A DNA stretch of 64,000 nucleotides. It comes from Nocardiopsis flavescens (GTDB lineage Bacteria; Actinomycetota; Actinomycetes; Streptosporangiales; Streptosporangiaceae). The notes under the pieces are model-generated. The model did no database searches. It worked only from the letters and a program-made list of their open reading frames with translations, and was not told the DNA's origin. This document shows positions 35,368 to 44,219 of this stretch, piece by piece (position 1 is the first letter of the stretch; every line of letters starts with the position of its first letter). The stretch is from contig NZ_FQZK01000006.1 of NCBI RefSeq assembly GCF_900141985.1, positions 186,001 to 250,000 on the forward strand, in the 5' to 3' direction. A program made the position numbers and the translations under genes.

Positions 35368-36108
35368 GTGACCCAGACGCCCCTGTCGATCCCGTTGGAC
35401 CGCTCCAGCCCGATCCCCCTCTACTTCCAGGTGGCCCGGGAGATCGAGCGCCGCATCCTGGAGGGCGAGCTGGCCGCGGGCACCCGCCTGGAGAACGAGC
35501 TGGTGCTGGCCGACCGGCTCGGCCTGTCCCGGCCCACCCTGCGCCGCGCCATCGAGTACCTGGTCGACCGGGGCCTGCTGGTGCGCAGGCGCGGCGTGGG
35601 CACACAGGTGGTGCGCCCCCGCGTGCGCCGCCCGGTGGAGCTGTCCAGCCTCTACGACGACCTCGCCCGGTCCGGGCAGGAGCCCCGGACCGAGGTGCTG
35701 CGGCTGGCCCTGGAGGAGCCGCCCCCGGCGGTGGCCGCCGCCCTGGAGCTGCCCGCGGGGACACGGGTGTACGCCATCGAGCGGCTGCGCGGCGCCGGCG
35801 GCGAGCCGCTCGCGCTGATGCGCAACCACGTGCCCGCGGACCTGCTCCGCCTGGACGCCGAGGCCCTGGCCGGCCAGGGCCTGTACCGGCTGCTGCGCGC
35901 GGCGGGGGTGCGGCTCAAGGTCGCGTCGCAGAGCATCGGCGCCCGCGGCGCCACCGCGGCCGAGGCCCGCGCCCTGGACGAGCGTCGCGGGGCGCCGCTG
36001 CTCACCATGGACCGCACCGTCTACGACGACGTGGGCCGGGTGGTCGAGCACGGCTCCCACCTGTACCGCGCCTCGCGCTACTCCTTCGAGATGACCCTCA
36101 CCGGCTGA
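35368..36108 (+). CDS. GntR family regulator (HutC/UTRA type), probable iol repressor
   Basis: A 246-aa regulator. The N-terminal winged helix (about 15-78) reads PLYFQVAREIERRILEGELA, then LSRPTLRRAIEYLVDRGLL. The C-terminal UTRA ligand domain (about 100-240) contains VYAIERLRGAGGEPLALM and the end RASRYSFEMTL. Divergent from the iol operon with a palindrome between them; likely senses an inositol intermediate and represses the operon and itself. No RBS before GTG 35368, consistent with leaderless translation. Confidence 0.9.
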   Translation: MTQTPLSIPLDRSSPIPLYFQVAREIERRILEGELAAGTRLENELVLADRLGLSRPTLRRAIEYLVDRGLLVRRRGVGTQVVRPRVRRPVELSSLYDDLARSGQEPRTEVLRLALEEPPPAVAAALELPAGTRVYAIERLRGAGGEPLALMRNHVPADLLRLDAEALAGQGLYRLLRAAGVRLKVASQSIGARGATAAEARALDERRGAPLLTMDRTVYDDVGRVVEHGSHLYRASRYSFEMTLTG

Positions 36109-36187
36109 CCCGGCCCCGCCCGCCCGGTTCGGGAGAGCCCGGCGTGTCCGCTCCCGTTCGGGGCGGGCGGTCGCGAGGGTGGCGGAC

Positions 36188-36853
36188 ATGACCACCACCG
36201 CCACCCGGACCGGGTTCGCCGCGCTGGCCCTGACCCGGCTGGTCGAACTCCTCATCCTGCTGCTCGGGCTGTTCCTGATCTTCGGCGGCGACCCCGAGGA
36301 GGACCTCGGGCTCCTGCTGCTGTGGGACGCGGCCGTGCTGGCCTACCTCGCCGCCGGGATCCGGGCGGTGCGCCGCCGCGCGCTGCGGGGGCCGGGCCCG
36401 GGGGAGGGGGTCCCCCGGCCGCGCCGCCGGTGGGAGCACGTGCTGCGGCCCAGGAGGTTCATCCTGGTCTTCCCGGTGCTGGCGGGGTTCACCGGGCTCA
36501 GCGCCGCCCTGCTGGTCCTGGACTTTCGCGACGACGCGGCGGTCGGCTCGGCGATCGCCGGGTTCGGCGCGCTCACCATGGTGCTGGGGTGGGTCCTGCT
36601 GCACTCGGGCTACGCGCGCTCCTACCGGGCCCGGGACGAGGACGAGCGCGGGCTGGAGTTCCCGGGGACCGGGCACCCGACCATGCCCGACTACCTGTAC
36701 TTCTCCTTCGTGATGGGATCGACCTTCGCGGTCTCGGACGTGGCGGTGGTGACCACCCGGATGCGCTGGCACGTGATGCTCCACGGGATCCTCGCGTTCT
36801 TCTACAACGCCGTGGTGCTGGCCACCGCCATCGGGGTCGTCACCGGCGGCTGA
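36188..36853 (+). CDS. DUF1345-like integral membrane protein
   Basis: A 221-aa protein with about five to six hydrophobic segments and, near the end, DYLYFSFVMGSTFAVSDVAV followed by RWHVMLHGILAFFYNAVVLA, typical of the DUF1345 family. Function unknown. ATG 36188 has GAGGG 9 bp upstream; GTG 36179 is the alternative. It lies 79 bp after the GntR gene and has no evident link to inositol. Confidence 0.82.
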   Translation: MTTTATRTGFAALALTRLVELLILLLGLFLIFGGDPEEDLGLLLLWDAAVLAYLAAGIRAVRRRALRGPGPGEGVPRPRRRWEHVLRPRRFILVFPVLAGFTGLSAALLVLDFRDDAAVGSAIAGFGALTMVLGWVLLHSGYARSYRARDEDERGLEFPGTGHPTMPDYLYFSFVMGSTFAVSDVAVVTTRMRWHVMLHGILAFFYNAVVLATAIGVVTGG

Positions 36854-36867
36854 GCGCCGCCGGCGGG

Positions 36868-37806
36868 TCAGGGCGCGGGCAGGAGCGCGGCGCGCAGCGC
36901 CTCGGTCTGCTCGGCGCGAAAGCCCCGGACCACCCCGGTGTCGGCGAAGGGGATCTCGAACCCGTGGAAGGCGCCGGGCACCAGGGACAGCGCGCACGGC
37001 ACCCCGGCCGCCTCCAGGCGGCGGGCGTAGGCGACGTCCTCGTCGTGGAAGAGGTCGTTGGTGCCCACCCCGATCCACGCCGGGGGCAGCCCGGACAGGT
37101 CCTCCCGGCGGGCGGGCGCGGCGTAGGGCGGCACCTCCTCCGAGCCCGGCTCGCGGCCCAGCAGGGCACTCCAGGCGTACCGGTTGGCGGCGGGCGACCA
37201 CAGGTACATGTTCGCGGTGTCGAGGTCGGTGCGCAGCGCCGTGCGGTCGTCGAGCATCGGGTACACCAGCAGCTGGAACACCAGCGCCGGGCCGCCCCGG
37301 TCCCGGCACATCTGCGCCAGGGCCGCGGCCATGCCGCCCCCGGCGCTGGCCCCGCCGACCGCGATGCGGCCGGGGTCCACGCCCAGGGCGCCGGCCTGCT
37401 CCGCCATCCAGGACAGCGCGGCGCGGGCGTCCTCCAGCCCGGCCGGGGCGGGGTGCGCCGGGGCCAGCCGGTACCGGACGGCGACGACGGTGATGCCCAG
37501 GTCGCGGGCGAAGGCGATACTGCCCTTCTCGTCCTGCACGGGGTGGCCCATGACGTGCCCGCCGCCGTGGATCCACAGCAGCGCGGGCGTGGCCCCCACG
37601 ACCCCCTCGGGCCGGTAGACCCACACCTCGACCGGCGGCGCGCCCGGCGGCCCGGGCACGGTGCGGCGCTCCACGGAGATGCCCGCGGGCACCGGACCGG
37701 GGCGCATCTTGGACGTGAGCCAGCGCAGCACCCCCGCGGTCCCCCTGCGGACCGGCGGGGAGGGCAGGAAGCGGACACGGCGCAGCTCGGGGTGCAACGG
37801 GGGCAA
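36868..37806 (-). CDS. Alpha/beta hydrolase, hormone-sensitive-lipase type esterase
   Basis: A 312-aa esterase of family IV. Oxyanion motif WIHGGGHVMG, nucleophile elbow GGASAGG (Ser), acid in the NDLFHDED region and the His in PGAFHGFE. A TTG start at 37806 is supported by GAGGAG 5 bp upstream and by no better start in frame. Substrate unknown; such enzymes cut short acyl esters. Divergent from the kinase gene at 37967. Confidence 0.88.
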   Translation of the reverse strand: MPPLHPELRRVRFLPSPPVRRGTAGVLRWLTSKMRPGPVPAGISVERRTVPGPPGAPPVEVWVYRPEGVVGATPALLWIHGGGHVMGHPVQDEKGSIAFARDLGITVVAVRYRLAPAHPAPAGLEDARAALSWMAEQAGALGVDPGRIAVGGASAGGGMAAALAQMCRDRGGPALVFQLLVYPMLDDRTALRTDLDTANMYLWSPAANRYAWSALLGREPGSEEVPPYAAPARREDLSGLPPAWIGVGTNDLFHDEDVAYARRLEAAGVPCALSLVPGAFHGFEIPFADTGVVRGFRAEQTEALRAALLPAP

Positions 37807-37966
37807 GGCGACTCCTCGGTTTCTCCGGCTGTAGGCTATCGGCCGCCCACGACATCCCAGCGCCGCCCGAGGTGAAGCCGTGCGTTGACCCCGGCCCGGC
37901 CGTGCCCGGGCCCCGCCCGCTCCTTCGCGACCCCGACGACCGCCCATCGCGAAGGAGAGACCACCC

Positions 37967-38890
37967 GTGCCCGAACCCCTGCACTTCGACGTCCCCGAGG
38001 CGCTCACCGCCTCGCACGGCTCCACCCCCGGGGGCCGCGCCTGGCTCGCCGGGCTGCCCGCGCTCGTGGGCGGACTGCTGGAGCTGTGGTCGCTGCGCCC
38101 CGACGGCCCGTTCCGCAACGGCATGGCGGGCCTGGTCCTGCCGGTCGTGCGCGCCGGCGGCGCCCCGGCCGTGCTCAAGGCCCAGCCGCTCACCCCGGAG
38201 AGCGCGGATACCGCCCCGGGGCTGCGCGCCTGGAACGGCGCCGGCTCCGTCCGGCTGCTGGAGCACGACCCCGCCACCGGCGGCCTGCTGCTGGAGCGGC
38301 TGGACGCCGCCCGTCCGCTGTCCTCGGTGCCCGACGGCACCGAGGCCCTGGAGGTCCTGGCCGACCTGCTGGCCCGGCTCACGGCCGTGCCCGCGCCCGC
38401 CGGGATGCGCACCCTGGCCGGCGTCGCCGCGGCGATGACGGCCGACGCCCCCGCGGCGGTCCCGCTGCTGGGGCGCGAGGGCGACCGCGCGCTCGTGCGC
38501 GCCTGCGCCGGGGCCGTCGCCGACCTGCTGGAGTCCCCCGGGGACCGGCTGCTGCACTGGGACCTGCACTACGACAACGTGCTGGCCGCCGACCGGGAGC
38601 CGTGGCTGGCCATCGACCCCGAGCCGCTGGCCGGGGACCCCGGGTTCGACCTGCTCCCGGCGCTGGACAACCGGTGGGAGGAGGTCGAGGCCTCCGGCGA
38701 CGTGGCGCGGGCGGTGTTGCGCCGGTTCGACCTGCTCACCGAGCGACTGGGGCTGGACCGGTCCCGCGCCGCGGGGTGGACGCTGGGGCGGGTGCTCCAG
38801 AACGCCCTGTGGCAGGTGGAGGACGGCGACGAGGTGCTGGACCCCGTGCAGGTCGCCATCGGCTCGGCCCTGCTGGAGCACCGGTACTGA
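37967..38890 (+). CDS. Aminoglycoside/hydroxyurea phosphotransferase-like kinase (APH(6) family)
   Basis: A 307-aa kinase-fold protein. The Brenner motif HWDLHYDNVL (about 205) carries the catalytic Asp and Asn, followed by AIDPEPLAGDPGFDLLP with the metal-binding Asp, as in streptomycin 6-kinase and hydroxyurea phosphotransferase. GTG 37967 has AAGGAGAG 8 bp upstream. It may inactivate an antibiotic or phosphorylate a metabolite; homologues without resistance function are common in actinomycetes. Confidence 0.83.
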   Translation: MPEPLHFDVPEALTASHGSTPGGRAWLAGLPALVGGLLELWSLRPDGPFRNGMAGLVLPVVRAGGAPAVLKAQPLTPESADTAPGLRAWNGAGSVRLLEHDPATGGLLLERLDAARPLSSVPDGTEALEVLADLLARLTAVPAPAGMRTLAGVAAAMTADAPAAVPLLGREGDRALVRACAGAVADLLESPGDRLLHWDLHYDNVLAADREPWLAIDPEPLAGDPGFDLLPALDNRWEEVEASGDVARAVLRRFDLLTERLGLDRSRAAGWTLGRVLQNALWQVEDGDEVLDPVQVAIGSALLEHRY

Positions 38891-38940
38891 CCGCCCCGCC
38901 GCCCCGGGCCCGAACGCGGCGGCCCGGGGCGGCGGGGCGG
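38891..38940. terminator. Strong bidirectional terminator, 20-bp perfect stem
   Basis: Bases 38891-38910 pair exactly with 38921-38940, loop of 10 nt. It starts one base after the kinase stop codon and also faces the convergent CoA-transferase gene. This is one of the longest perfect stems in the window. Confidence 0.85.
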
Positions 38941-38978
38941 GACCTGAGCAGGGCGGGGCGGGAGCGGGGCGGGGCGGG

Positions 38979-40325
38979 TCAGCGCCAGGCGGGCGCGTCC
39001 GAGCCCTGGCGGGTGGGCGACGACGCCCAGTCGCGGGGCGCCCCGGCGTAGCCGATCGGCGGGCGGGCGTACCGCAGCCCTCCGTAGGGGGAGTCCGCGG
39101 CGGTGAGCCACCGCTCGGGGTCGTGGACGCCCCCGGGCGCGGGGGCGGGCGCGATGCCGTGCAACAGCAGCCCGGCGGTCCCGGCCAGCGACAGGCGCAG
39201 GTCGCGTCCGCGTCCGTCCGCCGCCCGGTCGGTGAGGGCGCGCAGCACGGCGGCGGCCAGCAGGTAGCCGGTCCCGTGGTCCAGGGCCTGGGCGGGCAGC
39301 GCGCCGGGGGCGCCGTCCTCCCCCGCCTCGGCGGCGGCGATGCCGGTCCCGGCCTGGACCAGGCTGTCGAACCCGCGCCGCCCGGAGAAGGCGCCGGACC
39401 GGTCCCAGGCGCACAGGGACGCGGTCACCAGCCCGGGGCGGCGCTCGGCCAGGTCCCGCGGGGACAGCCCGTACCGGTCCAGGGCCCCGGGGCGGTAGCC
39501 GGTGACCACCACGTCCGCCGCGGCCAGCAGGTCCTCGAACACCGCCCGGTCGCCGGGGGCGCCCAGGTCCAGGAGGGCGGAGCGCTTGCCGGGCGCGGTG
39601 TCGACGTGGGTGTCGCGGTCCTCGGGCAGGCCCGGCGGGTCCACCCTCAGGACGTCGGCGCCGAGCAGGGCGAGCGTGCGCGTGGCGACGGGCCCGGCGA
39701 TCACCCGGGTCAGGTCCAGCACCCGCACCCCGGCGGCGGGCAGGTCCGCCGGGCCCGGGACCCGGTCGGCGGTGCCCGGCGCGGGGCGCCTCTCCACCAC
39801 CGGGGGCCGGGCGGGGTCGGGGCGGTCGGCCACGGCGACCGCCAGTCCCCCGGCGGCGTAGACGGACTCCTGCACCCGCCGCGCGGGCAGGGCGGCGAGC
39901 GCGCGCCCCAGGTCCTCGGCGCCGGCGTCCCGCGCCAGGTCCAGGGCGGCCAGCAGCCGCCGCCGGTGGTGGGGGTAGTTGGCGTGGGTGCGCACCCAGC
40001 CGTCGGCGGTGCGCCAGAACCCGGATAGCGGTGCGAAGGGCACCATCGGCCGCCCGTCCACCCGCAGGTGGCGCTCGCTGACGAACGCGGTGGCCACGGC
40101 GCCCTCGTCCACCTCCACCGGCCGCACGGCGCCGCCGCAGCGCGCGGCGAGCAGTTCGGCGGCGGCCAGCGAGCACACCCCCACCGCGGCGCGGGCCAGT
40201 TGCCGCACCGGCAGCCGGGCGGGGAGCACGGCCCCGGAGCCTCGGTAGGAGACGCCCTCCTCCAGGCCGGGCGGCCCGCCCAGCGCGGACCAGAGCAGGG
40301 ACGTGGTCGCGTCGGTTCCACCCAT
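38979..40325 (-). CDS. CoA-transferase family III (CaiB/BaiF)
   Basis: A 448-aa enzyme. The central part has VRVLDLTRVIAGPVATRTLA, LGADVLRVDPPG, DLGAPGDRAVFEDLLAAADVV and YGLSPRDLAERRPGLV, all typical of formyl-CoA transferase/carnitine-CoA transferase relatives. The first 190 residues form an extra half domain, as in longer CaiB members with internal duplication. Start ATG 40325; the longer upstream frame lacks support. It moves CoA between organic acids; the substrate cannot be inferred. Confidence 0.88.
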   Translation of the reverse strand: MGGTDATTSLLWSALGGPPGLEEGVSYRGSGAVLPARLPVRQLARAAVGVCSLAAAELLAARCGGAVRPVEVDEGAVATAFVSERHLRVDGRPMVPFAPLSGFWRTADGWVRTHANYPHHRRRLLAALDLARDAGAEDLGRALAALPARRVQESVYAAGGLAVAVADRPDPARPPVVERRPAPGTADRVPGPADLPAAGVRVLDLTRVIAGPVATRTLALLGADVLRVDPPGLPEDRDTHVDTAPGKRSALLDLGAPGDRAVFEDLLAAADVVVTGYRPGALDRYGLSPRDLAERRPGLVTASLCAWDRSGAFSGRRGFDSLVQAGTGIAAAEAGEDGAPGALPAQALDHGTGYLLAAAVLRALTDRAADGRGRDLRLSLAGTAGLLLHGIAPAPAPGGVHDPERWLTAADSPYGGLRYARPPIGYAGAPRDWASSPTRQGSDAPAWR

Positions 40326-40881
40326 GGGAGCATTCTGCCCAACGTCGGCGCCCCGCGCCGCCTCCGCCCCCGGTGCGCCGGGCGCCCGCCCCCGGAGCGC
40401 CGCCCCCGGTGCACCGACGGCGCGCCTGCGCGAGGCGGGGGGCGCGCGGGCCGCACCGCTCGGTGGGCCGCCGCCCGGGTCGCAGAGCCGCGGCGGACCC
40501 GCCCGCCGGGCCCGCTCCCCCGCGTCCCCCATGGAATCCCGGACGCACGACCCCGCCCGGGTATCCCGAAGCCCCCGTGCGAACACCCGCCCTCCCCGCC
40601 CCGAGCACGCCCCGCGCCCCACGACACCACCCCGCGCCCCGTCCCACCCCACCCGGGCCCCGGACCGCTCCCCCCACGTCCCGGAGCATGACCCACGCTA
40701 CGAGCCCGCGCCCTCGCACCCCACCCACACGAGTACCCGCCCCGGAGCACACCCCGCGACCCCGGCGACCGGCGTGCGCCCGACGTCCGGGGCGCGACGG
40801 CCCGGCCGTCCCCGACCACCCGCTTCACCCGGAGCGCGTCCCCGCGACCCCGGCGGCCCCGGGGACGGAACGCCCGTCCGC
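40326..40881. other. GC-rich intergenic stretch without a gene
   Basis: About 550 bp with strong strand bias (plus strand rich in C, with CCCC and CGCCCC runs). Long open frames exist on both strands but are low-complexity Pro/Arg/Gly text without RBS or domains. It probably contains the promoter for the CoA-transferase gene; nothing more is recognisable. Confidence 0.6.
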
Positions 40882-42288
40882 TCACGCCCCGAGGAGGCGG
40901 CGGGCGGCGGCCAGGCGCTCGGCGTCCCCGACGCCGTCACCGGCCCCGCCGGTGACGGCGTCGGCCCAGGACAGCAGGGTCCGGACCGCGGCGTCGGCGG
41001 GCGGTGCCACGGCGGGGTGCACGCCCAGCGCGACGCGGCCGGTGGTCCCGTCGAGGGTGAGCAGGTCCCCCTCGGCCGCCCAGCGCTCCCCCGCGCGCAC
41101 CCTTCCGGGTTCGACGTGCAGGTCCGCGGCGCCCACCACCGCGGGCCGCCCCAGGGAGCGCGCCACCACGGCGGCGTGCGAGGAGGCCCCGCCCCGGGCG
41201 GTGAGCACCCCCGCCGCCGCGGCGATCCCCGCCATGTCCGCCGGGGAGGTCTCCGGGCGCACCAGCACCACCGGCCCGGACGCGGACAGGCGCACCGCCG
41301 CCGCGCTGTCGGTGGCGATCCGCCCCGCGGCCACCCCCGGTCCCGCGCCGGTGCCGCGGGTCCACAGGGCGGCGGTGGCGGCCATGACCGGGCGCCGGGC
41401 GCGCTCCAGGTCGTCCGGGGTCACCCGGGCCAGGGCCTCGGCGCGCTCCAGGACCCCGGCCCGAGCCAGGTCGACGGCGGTGCGCACGGCCGCCGTCCCG
41501 GTGAACCCCGCCCGGCGCACCTGGAGCAGCCAGAGCCGGCCCGACTCCACCGTGAACTCCAGGTAGCAGGCGTCCCGGTAGTGGTCCCGCACCCGGCCCA
41601 GGGCCCGCTCCAGGTCGGCCCACGCCCCGGGTTCGCGGTCGGCCAGCGCGGAGAGCGGCAGCGGCAGCGCCCGCCCCGACACCACGGCGTCGCCGCGGCT
41701 GCGGAAGAGGACGTCGCCGCCGGGGCCGGGCGAGCCGTCCACCGGGTCGCGGTCGAACGCCACCCCCGAGGCGCTGCGGTCGTCGCGGTCCCCGTCCACC
41801 ATGGCCTGGACCACCACCGCCGTGCCCGCCCCGTCGTCCAGGCCGTGCAGCGCCCGGTAGGTGCGCGCCCGGGGCGCGTCCCAGGAGGCGAGCACCGCCG
41901 TGACGGCCTCGGTGAGCCGCTCCCGGGCGGCGGCCCTCCCGGCCGCGGGGCCGTCCCCGGGTGGCGCCCCCAGTCCCAGGACGGTGGTCATCATGCCGGG
42001 CATGGACACCGCGGCGCCCGAGCGCACGGACACGGTGAGCGCCGGGTCGCCGCCCAGCGTGCGCCCGGTCCGCCGTTCGAGGGCGGCCAGGGCCGTGTCG
42101 ACCTCGGCCTCCAGCTCCTCGGGCGGCCGCCCGTCCCGGCGATACGCCCGGCAGGCCGCGGTGGTGATGACGAACCCCGGCGGGACCGCCAGTCCCAGGC
42201 GGTGCAGCAGGACCAGCCCGTGGGCCTTGCCGCCGATCGTCGCGGGCCCCTCCGCCAGGTCCGGGCCCAGGGGTCGCACCAGGCTCAC
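40882..42288 (-). CDS. Truncated pyruvate phosphate dikinase-like protein (ATP-grasp plus phosphohistidine domains)
   Basis: A 468-aa protein, about half the length of PPDK. The N-terminal ATP-binding part has TIGGKAHGL, LTVSVRSGAAVSMPGMM, TTVLGLG and SGVAFDRDPVDG, close to PPDK. The swivelling domain carries GGASSHAAVV with phospho-His371. The C-terminal PEP/pyruvate barrel is absent; the stop follows about 95 residues later. It could phosphorylate its own His from ATP and pass the phosphate to a separate partner, as split PEP-utilising enzymes do. GTG start overlaps the stop of the winged-helix gene upstream, so the two are coupled. Confidence 0.82.
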   Translation of the reverse strand: MSLVRPLGPDLAEGPATIGGKAHGLVLLHRLGLAVPPGFVITTAACRAYRRDGRPPEELEAEVDTALAALERRTGRTLGGDPALTVSVRSGAAVSMPGMMTTVLGLGAPPGDGPAAGRAAARERLTEAVTAVLASWDAPRARTYRALHGLDDGAGTAVVVQAMVDGDRDDRSASGVAFDRDPVDGSPGPGGDVLFRSRGDAVVSGRALPLPLSALADREPGAWADLERALGRVRDHYRDACYLEFTVESGRLWLLQVRRAGFTGTAAVRTAVDLARAGVLERAEALARVTPDDLERARRPVMAATAALWTRGTGAGPGVAAGRIATDSAAAVRLSASGPVVLVRPETSPADMAGIAAAAGVLTARGGASSHAAVVARSLGRPAVVGAADLHVEPGRVRAGERWAAEGDLLTLDGTTGRVALGVHPAVAPPADAAVRTLLSWADAVTGGAGDGVGDAERLAAARRLLGA

Positions 42289-42872
42289 CACCGGGGGATC
42301 CCCAGGGTCGCGAGCAGGTCCTCGTGGAGCTGGAACCAGTACGTGTGGTACGAGGCGGGGTCGTCGGCGACGTACTCCGTGCGGCCCGCGCGGGCCAGCT
42401 CCAGCGCACGGGCCAGCCCGGGCCGGTAGCGGCCGAACCGGGGCAGCGCGGCGGCGAGCGCGTCGCAGACGGGGGCAGCCCGCCGGTCGAAGCCGGCGAA
42501 CAGGTCCAGGACCCGGGCGTCGGCGGCCGGGTCGCCGGGGCGGCTCAGCTGCCAGGCCGAGCACAGGTCGAGGAGTTCGGGGTTGAGGTCCAGGAACCGC
42601 CCGTAGGCGGCGGTGACGGCGGGGCGGGCCCCGGCGGCGTCCAGTTCCGCGGACCGCGCGCGGTCGTCGGCCCCGCGCCCGGCCGGGGTCTGCGCCCAGC
42701 CGCCGAAGGGCCCGGGGTCGCGCAGCACCAGTCCGTCGACGGCCAGGTCGATGAGGGCGGACTCGGCCTCGCCCGGGTCCAGGCCGGTGACGGCGGCGAC
42801 GGTCCGCGCCGAGGCGGAGCCGGTGTACCGCAGCGCGGACAGCACCGCGGCGGTCGGTTCGGGGGACGCCAT
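42285..42872 (-). CDS. Winged-helix (MarR/HTH-like) protein coupled to the PPDK-like gene
   Basis: A 195-aa protein. Its N-terminal 60 residues look like a winged helix: VLSALRYTGSASARTVAAVT, then ALIDLAVDGLVL. The remainder is helical with WAQTPAG and a C-terminal YHTYWFQLHEDLLATLGIPR with no known match. ATG 42872 was chosen because GAGG lies 7 bp upstream and because the upstream alternative (42908) would translate through the palindromic operator. Probably autoregulates and senses the same signal as the kinase-like partner. Confidence 0.75.
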   Translation of the reverse strand: MASPEPTAAVLSALRYTGSASARTVAAVTGLDPGEAESALIDLAVDGLVLRDPGPFGGWAQTPAGRGADDRARSAELDAAGARPAVTAAYGRFLDLNPELLDLCSAWQLSRPGDPAADARVLDLFAGFDRRAAPVCDALAAALPRFGRYRPGLARALELARAGRTEYVADDPASYHTYWFQLHEDLLATLGIPRW

Positions 42873-42887
42873 GTCCGCACCTCGCAG

Positions 42888-42933
42888 AAATTCAGATGAT
42901 ATCGACATCCAGATGATAGTCCCATCTGAAATT
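42888..42933. promoter_or_regulatory. AT-rich operator with CAGATGAT repeats
   Basis: A 46-bp AT-rich island in a region of over 75 % GC. Two direct copies of CAGATGAT (42893-42900, 42910-42917) are followed by the inverted CATCTGAAATT (42923-42933), mirroring AAATTCAGATG (42888-42898). It sits just before the winged-helix gene start and is the likely binding site of that protein. Confidence 0.6.
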
Positions 42934-43024
42934 CGGCGCGCGCGGACACCGTGCCGCCCCGCGGCGGGGGCGCGCGGGTGCCGTCCCGGACGGGGGCCGG
43001 TGCGCGGCCCGGCCCCGCCCCGGC

Positions 43025-43429
43025 CTACTCCCCGCGCTCGGGGTCGTCCCGCGGGGTGCGGTGCACGGTGCCGTGCGGGTGTTCGGCGGGGGCGTACACC
43101 GAGTACAGCTTCAGCGGGACCTCACCCACGTTGACGATGTTGTGCCAGGTCCCGGCGGGCACCAGGACGGCCGAGCCGTCACCCGCCTTGTGCACGAAGT
43201 CGAGGTCGTCGCGGGTCGGACCCATCTCCACCCGGGCCTGTCCGGCCTCGACGCGCAGGAACTGGTCGCGGTCCCCGTGGACCTCCAGCCCCACGTCGCC
43301 CCCGGGCTCGATGGACATGACGGTGACCTGGAGGTTTCCGCCCGTCCACAGGGCGGTGCGGAAATGATCGTTCCGCAGGGTCAGGTCTTCGATTTCGATA
43401 ACGCTCGGTTGCGGACCCCGGTCTTCCAT
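43025..43429 (-). CDS. Small cupin-domain protein
   Basis: A 134-aa single cupin. Motif 1 resembles PGGDVGLEVHGDRDQFLRVEAG and motif 2 VLVPAGTWHNIVNVG, including the metal-binding His/Glu positions. AGGAAG precedes ATG 43429. Members include mannose-6-phosphate isomerase-like and metal-dependent isomerases; function cannot be specified. Expressed from the 400-bp upstream region. Confidence 0.85.
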   Translation of the reverse strand: MEDRGPQPSVIEIEDLTLRNDHFRTALWTGGNLQVTVMSIEPGGDVGLEVHGDRDQFLRVEAGQARVEMGPTRDDLDFVHKAGDGSAVLVPAGTWHNIVNVGEVPLKLYSVYAPAEHPHGTVHRTPRDDPERGE

Positions 43430-43826
43430 TTCTTCCTTTCCCTCGCGCTGCGCGCCCGGAAGGGCCGGGCGCGGCGGTGCCGTCCGAACGCTCCGGTACC
43501 GGGCGACCGGGCGTATTCGCCCCTGCCCGCGGTGTGACCGGCGGCTCCGCTGCCCCTTTTCCTTGCCTTTACCGGGAGCCCTCACACCGCGGCTCCGAAA
43601 AAGGTTCCGATCCTCACACTCCGTCGGCGGGGATTCACGGAAAAAGGGTCCGGGAGGCACTTGTGGAAAAGGCGCGGCCCCTTCCTGCGGTACCGGGGGC
43701 GCCGTTGCGCGGGCGCACCCCGGCCTGCCGCCGGCGGCGGGGACGGCCCCGCGGCGGTCGGGGCGGGCCCCGGCACACGAGGGGCCCGGCCCCGGCGGTG
43801 CGCCGGGACCGGGCCGTGCCGCCGGG
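43430..43826. other. Intergenic stretch between cupin and His-rich genes
   Basis: About 400 bp without a gene. It holds an inverted repeat with 11-bp arms, CCGCGGTGTGA (43527-43537) and TCACACCGCGG (43582-43592), 44 bp apart, and a moderately AT-rich part near 43590-43640 that may be the cupin promoter. No other signals are seen. Confidence 0.55.
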
Positions 43827-44132
43827 TCAGTCGGCGGAGTGCTCGTCCCAGTGGCCGTCGTGGCCGCGGTGCAGGTGGCCGTCGTGGACGTAGTCCACGT
43901 GGTCGCCGTGCGGCACCGCCACGTGGCCGCAGCCCTCCCCGTGTTCGTGGCCGTGGTCCTCGTGGACGGCGTGCCCCCCGACGGGGCACTCGTCCCAGTG
44001 GTCCTCGTGCGTGTGGTGCAGGTGGCCGTCGTGGACGTAGTCCACGTGCCCCTGGTGGGGCACCGCCACGTGGCCGCACCCCTCACCGTGCCGGTGCGCG
44101 TGGTCCTCGTGCACCGTGTGCGTCGTCGTCAT
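43827..44132 (-). CDS. Histidine-rich metal-binding repeat protein
   Basis: A 101-aa protein made of two nearly identical repeats of about 42 residues, each with HGEGCGHVAVPH, HVDYVHDGHLH and HWDE. About a quarter of the residues are His, with Asp/Glu and one Cys per repeat; no signal peptide is seen, so it is cytosolic. It likely binds or buffers zinc. It lies downstream of the zinc-transport ATPase on the same strand and probably shares its Zur-controlled transcript. ATG 44132 starts just after the GGGGTGGAG sequence; the frame upstream looks non-coding. Confidence 0.82.
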   Translation of the reverse strand: MTTTHTVHEDHAHRHGEGCGHVAVPHQGHVDYVHDGHLHHTHEDHWDECPVGGHAVHEDHGHEHGEGCGHVAVPHGDHVDYVHDGHLHRGHDGHWDEHSAD

Positions 44133-44219
44133 CTCCACCCCCGCGAGACGGACCGCGTTCCGCCGCGGCGGAACCCTCACGCACCAGTCGACCAGAGACC
44201 GCGGCGACGGCGGGTCGGC

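Noticed and set aside
40326-40881. Open frames in the gap before the PPDK-like gene
   Set aside because: Low-complexity Pro/Arg composition, no RBS, no domain.
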